Origin: Colimorpha_A sp045540115
Lineage (GTDB): Bacteria; Bacillota; Clostridia; Oscillospirales; CAG-272
DNA: 6,185 bases
NCBI GenBank assembly: GCA_045540115.1
Contig: JAZQGR010000036.1
Span: forward strand, 1 to 6,185
Reading direction: 5' to 3'
Positions 1-5,748 of this stretch are shown piece after piece. Each line of letters begins with the position of its first letter. Positions within the stretch are counted from its first letter, which is position 1. The notes beneath the pieces were generated by a model, which made no database searches, was not told the origin of the DNA, and saw only the letters and a program-made list of their open reading frames with translations. The translations under genes were made by a program, and so were the position numbers.

Positions 1-743
1 CGAAGGCTTCGGGACTTGAAATTGCCAAGATCTGCCCCCTCCACGGCCCCGTTCTGACCGAAAACCTCGGCTACTATCTCGATCTTTACAACACCTGGTC
101 GAGCTACGGCGTCGAGAGCGAGGGCGTGGCTATCGCGTACACCAGCGTTTACGGCAACACCAAAAAGGCGGCTCTCCTGCTTGCCGAGGAGCTCGAAAAG
201 CTCGGTTGCCCTAAGGTTGCAGTCAGCGACCTCGCGCGCGACGATATGTCCGAGGCTCTCGAGGACGCCTTCCGCTACGGCAAGCTCGTTTTGGCGACAA
301 CCACCTATCAGGGCGACATCTTCCCATATATGAATACATTTATCCACGCGCTCGTTGAGCACGGATATCAGATGAGAACTGTGGGTATAATAGAAAACGG
401 AAGCTGGGCGCCCCTGGCGGCAAAGAAGATGAAGGCGATGCTTGCGGAGTGCAAGGATATTACCTTCACCGACACCGCCGTCACGATCCGTTCAGCGATG
501 ACCGACGCGAACCGCGAGGAGATCAAAGCCCTCGCTCTCGAGCTCGCGGGCGGGTGCAATAATGATGAAAAGGAAGAGAAGAGCGTGAAATACGTATGCG
601 AGATCTGCGGCTACGAATACGACGAGTCCGCCGGCGACCCCGATAACGGCATCGCCCCCGGCACAAAGTTCGAAGACCTGCCCGAGGATTGGTCCTGCCC
701 GCTCTGCGGAGTTGGTAAGGAGAATTTCAAGAAGGAAGAGTGA
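1..743 (+). CDS. fprA: FprA-type flavodiiron protein fused to C-terminal rubredoxin (5'-truncated by window edge)
   Basis: This is the C-terminal 246 residues of a flavodiiron protein, a soluble cytoplasmic enzyme family that reduces O2 to water or NO to N2O using FMN and a diiron site. The frame is open from base 3, so the gene begins outside the window; the GTG at 126 is internal. Visible residues begin in the end of the metallo-beta-lactamase-like domain, with CPLHGPV (11-17) supplying the last diiron histidine (H14). A flavodoxin domain follows (about 42-183) with the FMN phosphate loop TSVYGNT (47-53). A rubredoxin domain comes last (about 196-243), with iron ligands C199, C202, C232 and C235 in CEIC and CPLC motifs. 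The fused rubredoxin should feed electrons to the flavin in one chain, replacing a separate rubredoxin. Base composition is clearly GC-richer than the genes downstream (38 of 60 bases are G or C in 181-240). A strong terminator follows, so this gene is probably transcribed separately from the kdp genes. The family is certain; O2 versus NO preference cannot be told. Confidence 0.93.
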   Translation, partial: KASGLEIAKICPLHGPVLTENLGYYLDLYNTWSSYGVESEGVAIAYTSVYGNTKKAALLLAEELEKLGCPKVAVSDLARDDMSEALEDAFRYGKLVLATTTYQGDIFPYMNTFIHALVEHGYQMRTVGIIENGSWAPLAAKKMKAMLAECKDITFTDTAVTIRSAMTDANREEIKALALELAGGCNNDEKEEKSVKYVCEICGYEYDESAGDPDNGIAPGTKFEDLPEDWSCPLCGVGKENFKKEE

Positions 744-747
744 TCAT

Positions 748-790
748 AAGCGACAGCTCCACCGTTGTGCGAACGGAGCTGTCGCTTTTC
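748..790 (+). terminator. Rho-independent terminator of the flavodiiron gene
   Basis: A 13-bp perfect stem pairs 748-760 with 775-787 (core GCGACAGCTCC / GGAGCTGTCGC) around a 14-nt loop and runs into TTTTCTT. It starts five bases after the TGA. The loop holds a second CCGTT/AACGG pairing that could form an alternative stem tip. It separates the flavodiiron gene from the kdp operon. Confidence 0.9.
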
Positions 791-855
791 TTAATACTAT
801 CTTAATACCGGGCGCTTTAATTCTAATATACCCTTAAAAGCTCTTAATGTATAAT
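789..855 (+). promoter_or_regulatory. Promoter of the small-protein/kdpD/kdpE/citrate synthase operon, with phased TTAATA-like repeats
   Basis: A perfect TATAAT -10 box lies at 850-855, about 26 bases before the first start codon of the operon. No convincing -35 hexamer is found 16-18 bases upstream. Instead the stretch holds repeated TTAATA-like hexamers at 791, 802, 823 (CTAATA), 834 (TTAAAA) and 844 (TTAATG), spaced 11, 21, 11 and 10 bases. The first two are part of an exact 9-base repeat, TCTTAATAC, at 789-797 and 800-808. OmpR/PhoB-family regulators bind direct repeats spaced one helical turn apart, and many of their promoters lack a -35 box. Autoregulation by the KdpE-type protein encoded here is therefore a reasonable inference. 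The -10 is seen directly; the regulator site is inference, weakened by the AT-rich background and the missing repeat near 813. Confidence 0.55.
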
Positions 856-867
856 ATTAATTGAAAA

Positions 868-874
868 GGGAGGG
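868..874 (+). promoter_or_regulatory. Ribosome binding site that fixes the small-protein start at 882
   Basis: GGGAGGG lies seven bases before the ATG at 882. The frame could be extended back to a TTG at 861, but that codon lies upstream of this site and has no Shine-Dalgarno sequence of its own, so ATG 882 is chosen. An out-of-frame ATG at 875 touches the site and runs into TAA after four codons. Confidence 0.85.
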
Positions 875-881
875 ATGTTGG

Positions 882-1043
882 ATGCTTAAGGCGTTCGGAT
901 ATATTTTATTGACTTGTGCTTCGATCGCCATTATCGTAATGGGATACCTGTTTATGGCAAAAATTGACCGTTTTATCGAGGAAAATCGAGAAGCACAGAA
1001 AGAAGAGGAGACAGATGAGGTACAGGAAGATAACGAAGGATAA
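882..1043 (+). CDS. Small single-span membrane protein, first gene of the kdpDE operon
   Basis: A 53-residue protein with one hydrophobic segment (about 4-25, ending in GYLFMAK) followed by a strongly charged, glutamate-rich tail (about 28-53) with no hydrophobic stretch. No lipobox or signal-peptidase site is evident. The tail is probably cytoplasmic or an amphipathic coil. I do not recognise the family. Reasons to believe it is real are the good ribosome binding site, a TATAAT promoter just upstream, and a 29-nt overlap with the kinase gene in another frame, which suggests coupled translation. The GYL-x-x-A-x-I turn at the end of its membrane segment loosely recalls KdpF, the tiny subunit of the Kdp potassium pump, but KdpF is shorter, has no acidic tail, and normally precedes kdpA. 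A role as a membrane partner of the adjacent sensor kinase, or of a K+ transporter encoded elsewhere, is only inference from position. Confidence 0.72.
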   Translation: MLKAFGYILLTCASIAIIVMGYLFMAKIDRFIEENREAQKEEETDEVQEDNEG

Positions 1044-2991
1044 TATACACGATCATATACTCGTTTGCCTGTCGTCGTCGCCGTCTAACGCAAAGATCAT
1101 AGGAACGGCTGCTATGATGGCAAAGGCTTTCAGAGCGGAATTTACTGCGCTGTATGTTGAAACGCCGGAAGAAGAGCTGATGGTCGAAGCGGATAAGCGG
1201 AGGCTTGCGGAAAATATCGAATACGCCAAGGAATGCGGGGCAGTTGTGACAACGGTCTGCGGAGACGATATCGCCTTGCAAATTACAGAGTTTGCAAGGA
1301 TATCGGGAGTGACCAAGGTGGTTTTGGGCAGGAGTTCGGTATCTCGCGGAGGATTGATAAAAAAGCAGTCTTTGACCGAAAAGATCATTCGGCTTGCGCC
1401 CGAGTTGGATATACATATTATTCCGGACAGCAGTATCGAAGGAAAGCGAAGGAAGAAGCATATTTTCAGCCGAAAGAGGCTGATAAGCTTGATAAAAGAG
1501 CTTGCGATCAGTGCTTTGATACTTGGTGCGGCATCGGCAATAGGATTCGGATTTCATTATCTGGGATTTACCGAGGCTAACGTTGTAACAATATATATTC
1601 TGGCTGTTCTCGTGACGTCTGTGTTGATCGATAGCAAGATCTGCTGGGCGCTGACTTCCGCAGCGGGTGTATTGCTCTTCAACTTCTTTTTTACACAGCC
1701 GAAATTTACTTTTCTTGCTTATGACAAGGGTTATCCGCTTACATTTATTGTTATGCTCATGGCATCGCTTATAACCGGAAGCATAGCCGCACGAATGAAA
1801 AAGCAGGCAAAGCTTTCAGCACAGGTAGCGTACAGAACGCAGATATTGCTTGATACCGATCAAATGCTTGCAAAGTCAAAGAATGCTGACGAGATACTTG
1901 TTGTCGCATCAAAGCAGGTAAGGAAGCTTGCCTCCCGCGGGGTCATTCTTTATCCGACCTGGAACGGAACTTTCGGTGATGCTATGATCTTCGGAAACGA
2001 GGAGGAGCATATTGAGGAATACCTTAATGATGACGAAAGAGCTGCCGCTTTCAGAGCTTATGAAAATAATATTCAAACGGGTGCGCCGGGATCGCTCTAC
2101 AGTGCGGAGTGCATGTATTTCCCCATTGGAATAAAAGATGAGGTCTACGGCGTTATCGGTGTTGTTCCCGGAAAAAAATCCGACCCGTTTGAGCAGAGTA
2201 TAATGGTGTCCATTATCGGAGAATGCGCCCTCGCGCTTGAAAACGAGAAAAATATCCGTGAAAAGGAGGAGGCGGCGGTACGGGCAGAAAACGAGCGTTT
2301 GCGCGCCGATCTTTTGCGTGCAATATCGCACGATCTGCGCACGCCTTTGACGTCGATCTCTGGAAATGCCGGTAATCTTTTGTCAAATGACAGCTTTTTT
2401 GATGAAGCAACAAGAAGACAGATATATTCGGATATTCTCGATGATTCGGTCTGGCTGATCTCGCTTGTTGAGAATCTTCTGTCAATTACCCGTATGGGTG
2501 AGGGAAGAGCGAAGATCAACAAGACGGCGGAACTTATGTCCGATGTTATAGATGAAGCCCTGAAGCACGTCAATAAAAGAAAGACCGAGCATAGAATAAG
2601 GGTTTCGCTTGAAAATGAGCTGATGCTTGCAAATATGGATGCAAGGCTGATAGTTCAGGTGATCGTCAATCTTGTGGACAATGCGATCAAATATACCGAC
2701 TGCGGCTCAACCATAGAAATATCCGCAAAGCAAGATAACGGTAAAGTTCTCGTATCTGTCAGCGACAACGGATATGGTATCCCCGATAAAATGAAGGAAC
2801 AAATTTTTGATCTGTTTTATGTAGGTGATAACAACAGATCGGACAGCAGACGAAGCCTCGGACTCGGACTTGCGCTATGCCGTTCCATAGTAGAGGCGCA
2901 CGGCGGAAGAATATGGGTCGAAGATAATTATCCGAGAGGCGCGTCCTTCTGCTTTACTTTACAGACAAAGGAGATAGAGATCAATGAATAA
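1015..2991 (+). CDS. kdpD: KdpD-type sensor histidine kinase lacking the N-terminal KdpD domain
   Basis: A 658-residue membrane-bound sensor kinase of the Kdp potassium/turgor two-component system; it would autophosphorylate and pass phosphate to the KdpE-type regulator next door. Domains in order: universal stress protein domain (about 12-138); DUF4118 four-helix membrane region (spans near 162-183, 189-206, 209-226, 241-258); GAF-like domain (about 275-408); coiled linker (408-435); HisKA with H-box AISHDLRTPLTSI and phospho-acceptor H439; HATPase with N-box NLVDNAIKYT (552-561), G1 DNGYGIP (584-590) and G2 SLGLGLA (614-620). The roughly 200-residue N-terminal KdpD domain with its Walker motifs, present in the 894-residue E. 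coli protein, is absent. S20-x-S22, twenty residues, then FTALY (43-47) matches the c-di-AMP pattern reported for S. aureus KdpD. ATG 1015 is chosen because GAGGAG (1005-1010) precedes it and the protein then begins just before the stress domain; a TTG at 964 would only add 17 residues encoded within the upstream gene. It overlaps that gene by 29 nt and the regulator by 8 nt. Confidence 0.93.
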   Translation: MRYRKITKDNIHDHILVCLSSSPSNAKIIGTAAMMAKAFRAEFTALYVETPEEELMVEADKRRLAENIEYAKECGAVVTTVCGDDIALQITEFARISGVTKVVLGRSSVSRGGLIKKQSLTEKIIRLAPELDIHIIPDSSIEGKRRKKHIFSRKRLISLIKELAISALILGAASAIGFGFHYLGFTEANVVTIYILAVLVTSVLIDSKICWALTSAAGVLLFNFFFTQPKFTFLAYDKGYPLTFIVMLMASLITGSIAARMKKQAKLSAQVAYRTQILLDTDQMLAKSKNADEILVVASKQVRKLASRGVILYPTWNGTFGDAMIFGNEEEHIEEYLNDDERAAAFRAYENNIQTGAPGSLYSAECMYFPIGIKDEVYGVIGVVPGKKSDPFEQSIMVSIIGECALALENEKNIREKEEAAVRAENERLRADLLRAISHDLRTPLTSISGNAGNLLSNDSFFDEATRRQIYSDILDDSVWLISLVENLLSITRMGEGRAKINKTAELMSDVIDEALKHVNKRKTEHRIRVSLENELMLANMDARLIVQVIVNLVDNAIKYTDCGSTIEISAKQDNGKVLVSVSDNGYGIPDKMKEQIFDLFYVGDNNRSDSRRSLGLGLALCRSIVEAHGGRIWVEDNYPRGASFCFTLQTKEIEINE

Positions 2992-3679
2992 ACCGCTCAT
3001 ACTTGTTGTTGAGGATGATCCTCCCGTCAGAAATCTGATAACAACAACGCTTAAAGCCCACGGTTACAGATATATCACAGCACATAACGGAAATGATGCG
3101 CTTCTTGAGGCGTCGACACATAATCCCGATATACTCCTGCTTGATCTCGGTCTTTACGATATTGACGGTATGGAGGTCATCGGTAAAGTCAGAGGCTGGT
3201 CGGAAATGCCGATAATTGTTATCAGCGCACGAAGTGAGGACAGGGATAAGATCGATGCTCTTGATGCGGGCGCCGATGATTATCTTACAAAGCCGTTTTC
3301 GGTAGAAGAGCTGCTTGCGAGGATCAGGGTAAGCCAAAGAAGACTGAATTCGAGCGGAAATCAATCCTCGGGAACAGTTTTTGTGAATGGTGAGCTTAAG
3401 ATCGATTATGCCGCCGGTTGTGCTTACATACGCGGAGAGGAAATGCATCTGACGCCGATAGAATATAAGCTCTTGTGCCTTTTGTCGAAGAATATCGGCA
3501 AGGTACTGACACATACTTATATTACGCAAAAGGTATGGGGGAGCACTTGGGAGAAGGATGTCGCGTCATTGCGCGTATTTATGGCTACTCTTCGGAAAAA
3601 GCTTGAGAGAGCCGAGGGGTCGACGCAGTTCATACAAACACATATCGGTATTGGATATAGGATGATAAAGGTAGAATAA
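2984..3679 (+). CDS. kdpE: KdpE-type response regulator (OmpR family)
   Basis: A 231-residue cytoplasmic DNA-binding regulator, the expected partner of the kinase upstream. Receiver domain (about 4-118): acidic pocket E10-D11-D12, phospho-acceptor D54 in ILLLDLG, switch S81, and K103 in LTKPF. Winged-helix output domain (about 130-229) with VWGSTWEK, the recognition-helix region DVASLRVFMATLRKKLE (192-208), and the closing wing GIGYRM, matching the KdpE/OmpR pattern closely. All phosphorylation residues are present, so it should be functional. Start: ATG 2984 has AAGGAGAT at 2968-2975, eight bases upstream, and overlaps the kinase end as ATGAATAA. In known systems KdpE switches on the kdpFABC potassium pump; no pump genes are in this window, so its targets may be elsewhere, or may be a Trk/Ktr system or this operon itself. 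Assigning kdpE rather than a generic OmpR-type regulator rests mainly on the neighbouring KdpD. Confidence 0.92.
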   Translation: MNKPLILVVEDDPPVRNLITTTLKAHGYRYITAHNGNDALLEASTHNPDILLLDLGLYDIDGMEVIGKVRGWSEMPIIVISARSEDRDKIDALDAGADDYLTKPFSVEELLARIRVSQRRLNSSGNQSSGTVFVNGELKIDYAAGCAYIRGEEMHLTPIEYKLLCLLSKNIGKVLTHTYITQKVWGSTWEKDVASLRVFMATLRKKLERAEGSTQFIQTHIGIGYRMIKVE

Positions 3680-5038
3680 ATGAAAAACTATTCTGTAATA
3701 ACAGATTATATCAAAGATCTGGCAGATCTTTCCGACAGAAATAACGGAATCAAGCCCGAAATGTACGGAACTTATGACGTTAAGCGAGGACTGCGTGATA
3801 TAAACGGCAACGGTGTTGTTGCCGGGCTTACCGAGGTCTCCCGTATCAAAGCGAAGGAGAAGGACGCAGACGGAAATGAGATCCCCTGCCGCGGAGAACT
3901 TTATTACCGAGGCATCGATCTCAAGGACATTGTATCCGGATTCCTTGATGAGGGCCGCATGGGATTTGAGGAGACGGTATTTTTGCTTCTGACATCAAAG
4001 CTACCAAACCGCAAGGAGCTTGCGGATTTTAATGCGCAGCTTTCCGCATACCGTGATCTGCCGAAATTCTTCGTATCCGATATGATCCTTAAGGCTCCAG
4101 GCAAGGATATGATGAATATGCTTTCGCGCGGCGTGTTGGCACTTTATGCCTATGATGAAAGACCCGATGATATTTCAACGCCCAACGTGCTCAGGCAGTG
4201 TTTGCAGCTCATAGCCGAATTTCCGTTGCTTGCTGTCTATGGGTATCATTCCTTTATGCACTACCATAACGGAAGCAGTCTCTTTATCCACTATCCGAAA
4301 AAGGAGCTTTCAACTGCAGAAAACCTGCTCTATATCCTCCGTGAGGACGGTGAATACACTCCGCTTGAAGCCAAGCTTCTTGATCTTGCGCTCGTTTTGC
4401 ACGCCGAGCACGGCGGAGGAAACAATTCGACCTTTACAACGCATGTTGTGACTTCTTCGGGTACGGATACCTATTCAGCGATATCTGCGGCTCTTGGCTC
4501 GCTCAAGGGCCCCCGCCACGGAGGCGCGAATATCAAGGTCGTTCAGATGTTTGACGATATCAAGGCAAACGTCGATTACCGTGACGAGGGCGCGCTGAAG
4601 GATCATCTTGTAAAGCTTCTTGACAAACAGGCATTTGATCGCTCGGGACTGATCTACGGTATGGGACATGCCGTATATTCACTTTCCGACCCGAGAGCCG
4701 AGATACTTCATAAATATGCGCAAAAGCTCTCGGCTGAGAAGGGGCTGGAGGAGGATTTCGCTCTTTACGAGACAGTTGCCCGCCTCGCTCCGGAGATCAT
4801 AGCCGAAAAGCGACGGATGTATAAGGGTGTCAGCGCAAATGTGGACTTTTATTCGGGAATGGTGTACAGAATGCTCGGCCTGCCCGAGGAGCTGTTTACC
4901 CCGATCTTTGCCGTTTCAAGGATAGCGGGCTGGAGCGCGCACCGCCTCGAGGAGATACAGAACGCGGGCAAGATCATCCGACCTGCTTATACGAACGTGA
5001 AGAAAGAGATAGGGTATCTTCCGATAGGGGAACGGTAA
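3680..5038 (+). CDS. gltA: Citrate synthase (Si-type; citrate/2-methylcitrate synthase family)
   Basis: A 452-residue cytoplasmic enzyme that condenses acetyl-CoA with oxaloacetate to citrate, the entry to 2-oxoglutarate and glutamate synthesis. The catalytic triad of the family is visible: H244 in HAEHGGGNNS, H280 in GPRHGGAN and D389 in NVDFYSG. Further conserved substrate-binding positions are H330 in GMGHAVY, R339 in DPRAE, and the arginines in the AVSRIAGWSAHR region. The protein is somewhat longer than E. coli GltA (427 residues), with extra sequence at the N-terminus and around 56-72. ATG 3680 directly follows the regulator's TAA with no gap; AAAGG at 3667-3671 is a weak ribosome site, so translation probably depends on coupling to kdpE. 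Placement as the last gene of a potassium-sensing operon is unusual and may reflect glutamate being the K+ counter-ion. 2-Methylcitrate synthase activity (propionyl-CoA) cannot be excluded from sequence; no prp genes are nearby. Confidence 0.94.
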   Translation: MKNYSVITDYIKDLADLSDRNNGIKPEMYGTYDVKRGLRDINGNGVVAGLTEVSRIKAKEKDADGNEIPCRGELYYRGIDLKDIVSGFLDEGRMGFEETVFLLLTSKLPNRKELADFNAQLSAYRDLPKFFVSDMILKAPGKDMMNMLSRGVLALYAYDERPDDISTPNVLRQCLQLIAEFPLLAVYGYHSFMHYHNGSSLFIHYPKKELSTAENLLYILREDGEYTPLEAKLLDLALVLHAEHGGGNNSTFTTHVVTSSGTDTYSAISAALGSLKGPRHGGANIKVVQMFDDIKANVDYRDEGALKDHLVKLLDKQAFDRSGLIYGMGHAVYSLSDPRAEILHKYAQKLSAEKGLEEDFALYETVARLAPEIIAEKRRMYKGVSANVDFYSGMVYRMLGLPEELFTPIFAVSRIAGWSAHRLEEIQNAGKIIRPAYTNVKKEIGYLPIGER

Positions 5039-5040
5039 GC

Positions 5041-5103
5041 CCCCCCGATGACCGGTCCTGCCCGCTATGCGGAGTTGGTAAGGAGAATTTTAAGGCTGAA
5101 TAA
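5041..5103 (+). pseudogene. Rubredoxin C-terminal remnant
   Basis: Read from 5044, the frame gives PDDRSCPLCGVGKENFKAE and stops at TAA 5101-5103. This mirrors PEDWSCPLCGVGKENFKKEE, the end of the intact rubredoxin domain at 681-743. At the DNA level 5044-5094 matches 681-731 at 46 of 51 positions; within 5054-5094 only two bases differ, both silent third positions (CTC/CTA, TTC/TTT). The conserved tryptophan before the CPLC motif is arginine here. Homology stops abruptly at 5044, six bases after the citrate synthase stop. There is no start codon, no first CxxC motif and no ribosome binding site, so this cannot make a rubredoxin. It is the 3' relic of a second rubredoxin-type gene or of a recombination event. 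Confidence 0.85.
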
Positions 5104-5106
5104 AAA

Positions 5107-5215
5107 AGAGTTATGAGTTTAGAGTTATGCTTTGCCTTCGGCAAAGCTAACGCTTGCATAGCAAGTTCATAACTGCCCGCAGGGCATCATAACTCTAAAC
5201 TCTAAACTCTAAACT
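5107..5215. repeat. Interspersed inverted-repeat element (MITE/REP-like) with three inner hairpins
   Basis: A perfect 15-bp inverted repeat, GAGTTTAGAGTTATG at 5115-5129 and its complement at 5188-5202, encloses three small stem-loops: an 8-bp stem with 3-nt loop (5129-5147, GCTTTGCC/GGCAAAGC), a 5-bp stem (5153-5165, CTTGC/GCAAG) and a 5-bp stem (5174-5186, TGCCC/GGGCA). The motif AGAGTTATG also occurs at 5107-5115, and CATAACT recurs at 5168-5174. It begins right after the rubredoxin remnant. No protein is encoded. The architecture is that of a small non-autonomous repeat; whether it recurs in the genome cannot be seen here. Confidence 0.75.
5193..5215 (+). repeat. CTCTAAA heptamer tandem repeat
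   Basis: Three consecutive perfect CTCTAAA units (5193-5213), then CT, form the right arm of the inverted-repeat element. The left arm contains the complementary heptamer only once (TTTAGAG at 5118-5124), so copy number differs between arms, as expected if it changes by slippage. Confidence 0.85.
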
Positions 5216-5224
5216 GAAAAATCA

Positions 5225-5261
5225 CCCCGACAGACTTTGAATTCTGTCGGGGGCTTTGTTT
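5225..5261 (+). terminator. Rho-independent terminator, probably shared by the citrate synthase operon and the convergent SLOG-like gene
   Basis: A 10-bp stem CCCCGACAGA (5225-5234) / TCTGTCGGGG (5243-5252) with an 8-nt loop is followed by GCTTTGTTT. On the minus strand the same stem is followed by TGATTTTT, so it can also stop transcription arriving from the gene at 5298-5726. Confidence 0.88.
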
Positions 5262-5297
5262 AATATTTTGTAATGAATTGTACCGTAATGCCGAAAT

Positions 5298-5726
5298 TTA
5301 TCGGTTATACGCGATATTTACAACCTTTTTGTTCTGTCTGACGGCTTTTCTGTAAAACTTCTGCGCTCCGCCGAATGATCGGTTAACGTATGATATAACG
5401 TATTCTGATCTGTCGAGCATCCACTTATTTCTGTAATCAATTGCTGCCTTCGGGTGGCATAATTCAATTCCCTCGGGGAGAAGAGTATTCTCGCCGAGGA
5501 TTTTTTCTTTTGGAAAGTAAGCTAAAACTACTGTATAGTGGACCTGTGGGTGAATGTCTTGTAATTCTTTAAGTACGGATTTCACCATCGAATCAAATTT
5601 TCCGTGATTCCCAACAAGAAACTCGTGCACTTGATGTTGCTCGATCAGTTCAGTGATCGTTTCCTTTAGTATCCCTCTTATATCCGGTGGTGCATCGCTG
5701 TGTCCAAAGAAGGTGCAATTTTTCAT
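5298..5726 (-). CDS. SLOG-superfamily (DUF1273/YpsA-like) Rossmann protein of unknown function
   Basis: A 142-residue soluble protein. Characteristic stretches are FFGHSDAP (6-13) after the first beta strand, FLVGNHGKFD (36-45), VVLAYFP (66-72), LPEGIE (83-88), RNKWMLDRSEYVISYV (99-114) and SFGGAQKFYRKA (117-128). This order (GHxD loop, GxxGxFD, PEG, R-x-x-W-M-x-x-x-S, GG-x-x-x-x) fits small Firmicutes proteins of the SLOG fold, which are thought to bind nucleotide-derived ligands; the assignment is from memory of the family pattern. The start is set at 5726 because AAGGA (5735-5739) lies eight bases upstream. An upstream in-frame TTG at 5768 falls inside an operator-like repeat and has no ribosome site. 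It is transcribed divergently from an XRE repressor with shared operators, which suggests repressor-controlled expression. Composition is AT-rich. Ligand and role are unknown; a stress or phage-response function is speculation. Confidence 0.82.
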   Translation of the reverse strand: MKNCTFFGHSDAPPDIRGILKETITELIEQHQVHEFLVGNHGKFDSMVKSVLKELQDIHPQVHYTVVLAYFPKEKILGENTLLPEGIELCHPKAAIDYRNKWMLDRSEYVISYVNRSFGGAQKFYRKAVRQNKKVVNIAYNR

Positions 5727-5748
5727 AATTATTATCCTTATTGCAAAA

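Noticed and set aside
126..128. GTG 126 as the start of a flavodoxin-rubredoxin gene
   Set aside because: The frame is open to the window edge and encodes the CPLHGPV diiron-ligand motif upstream, so the GTG is an internal valine codon.
861..881. TTG start at 861 for the small membrane protein
   Set aside because: It lies ahead of the GGGAGGG ribosome site and has none of its own; ATG 882 is correctly spaced from it.
964..1014. TTG start at 964 adding 17 residues to KdpD
   Set aside because: The extension is only basic residues encoded within the upstream gene, without a ribosome site; ATG 1015 has GAGGAG before it.
973..1557. Minus-strand open frame of 194 codons antisense to kdpD
   Set aside because: Shadow of the kinase gene; arginine- and cysteine-rich product with no domain or ribosome site evidence.
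1909..2573. Three overlapping minus-strand frames (90-142 codons) opposite kdpD
   Set aside because: Shadows of a clearly coding plus-strand region containing the GAF and HisKA domains.
2981..3529. Minus-strand open frame of 182 codons antisense to kdpE
   Set aside because: It mirrors the conserved receiver and winged-helix coding sequence; the translation has no recognisable domain and is rich in unlikely composition.
681..5094. Active integrative element using the rubredoxin 3' end as attachment site
   Set aside because: No integrase, excisionase or mobility gene lies between the repeats; kept only as a possible recombination relic.
5193..5215. CTCTAAA repeats as a CRISPR array
   Set aside because: Units are 7 bases and directly adjacent, with no spacers and no cas genes.
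5291..5304. CCGA...TCGG short palindrome at the SLOG stop codon as a terminator
   Set aside because: Only four base pairs and no T-run; the strong bidirectional hairpin at 5225-5252 is a better candidate.
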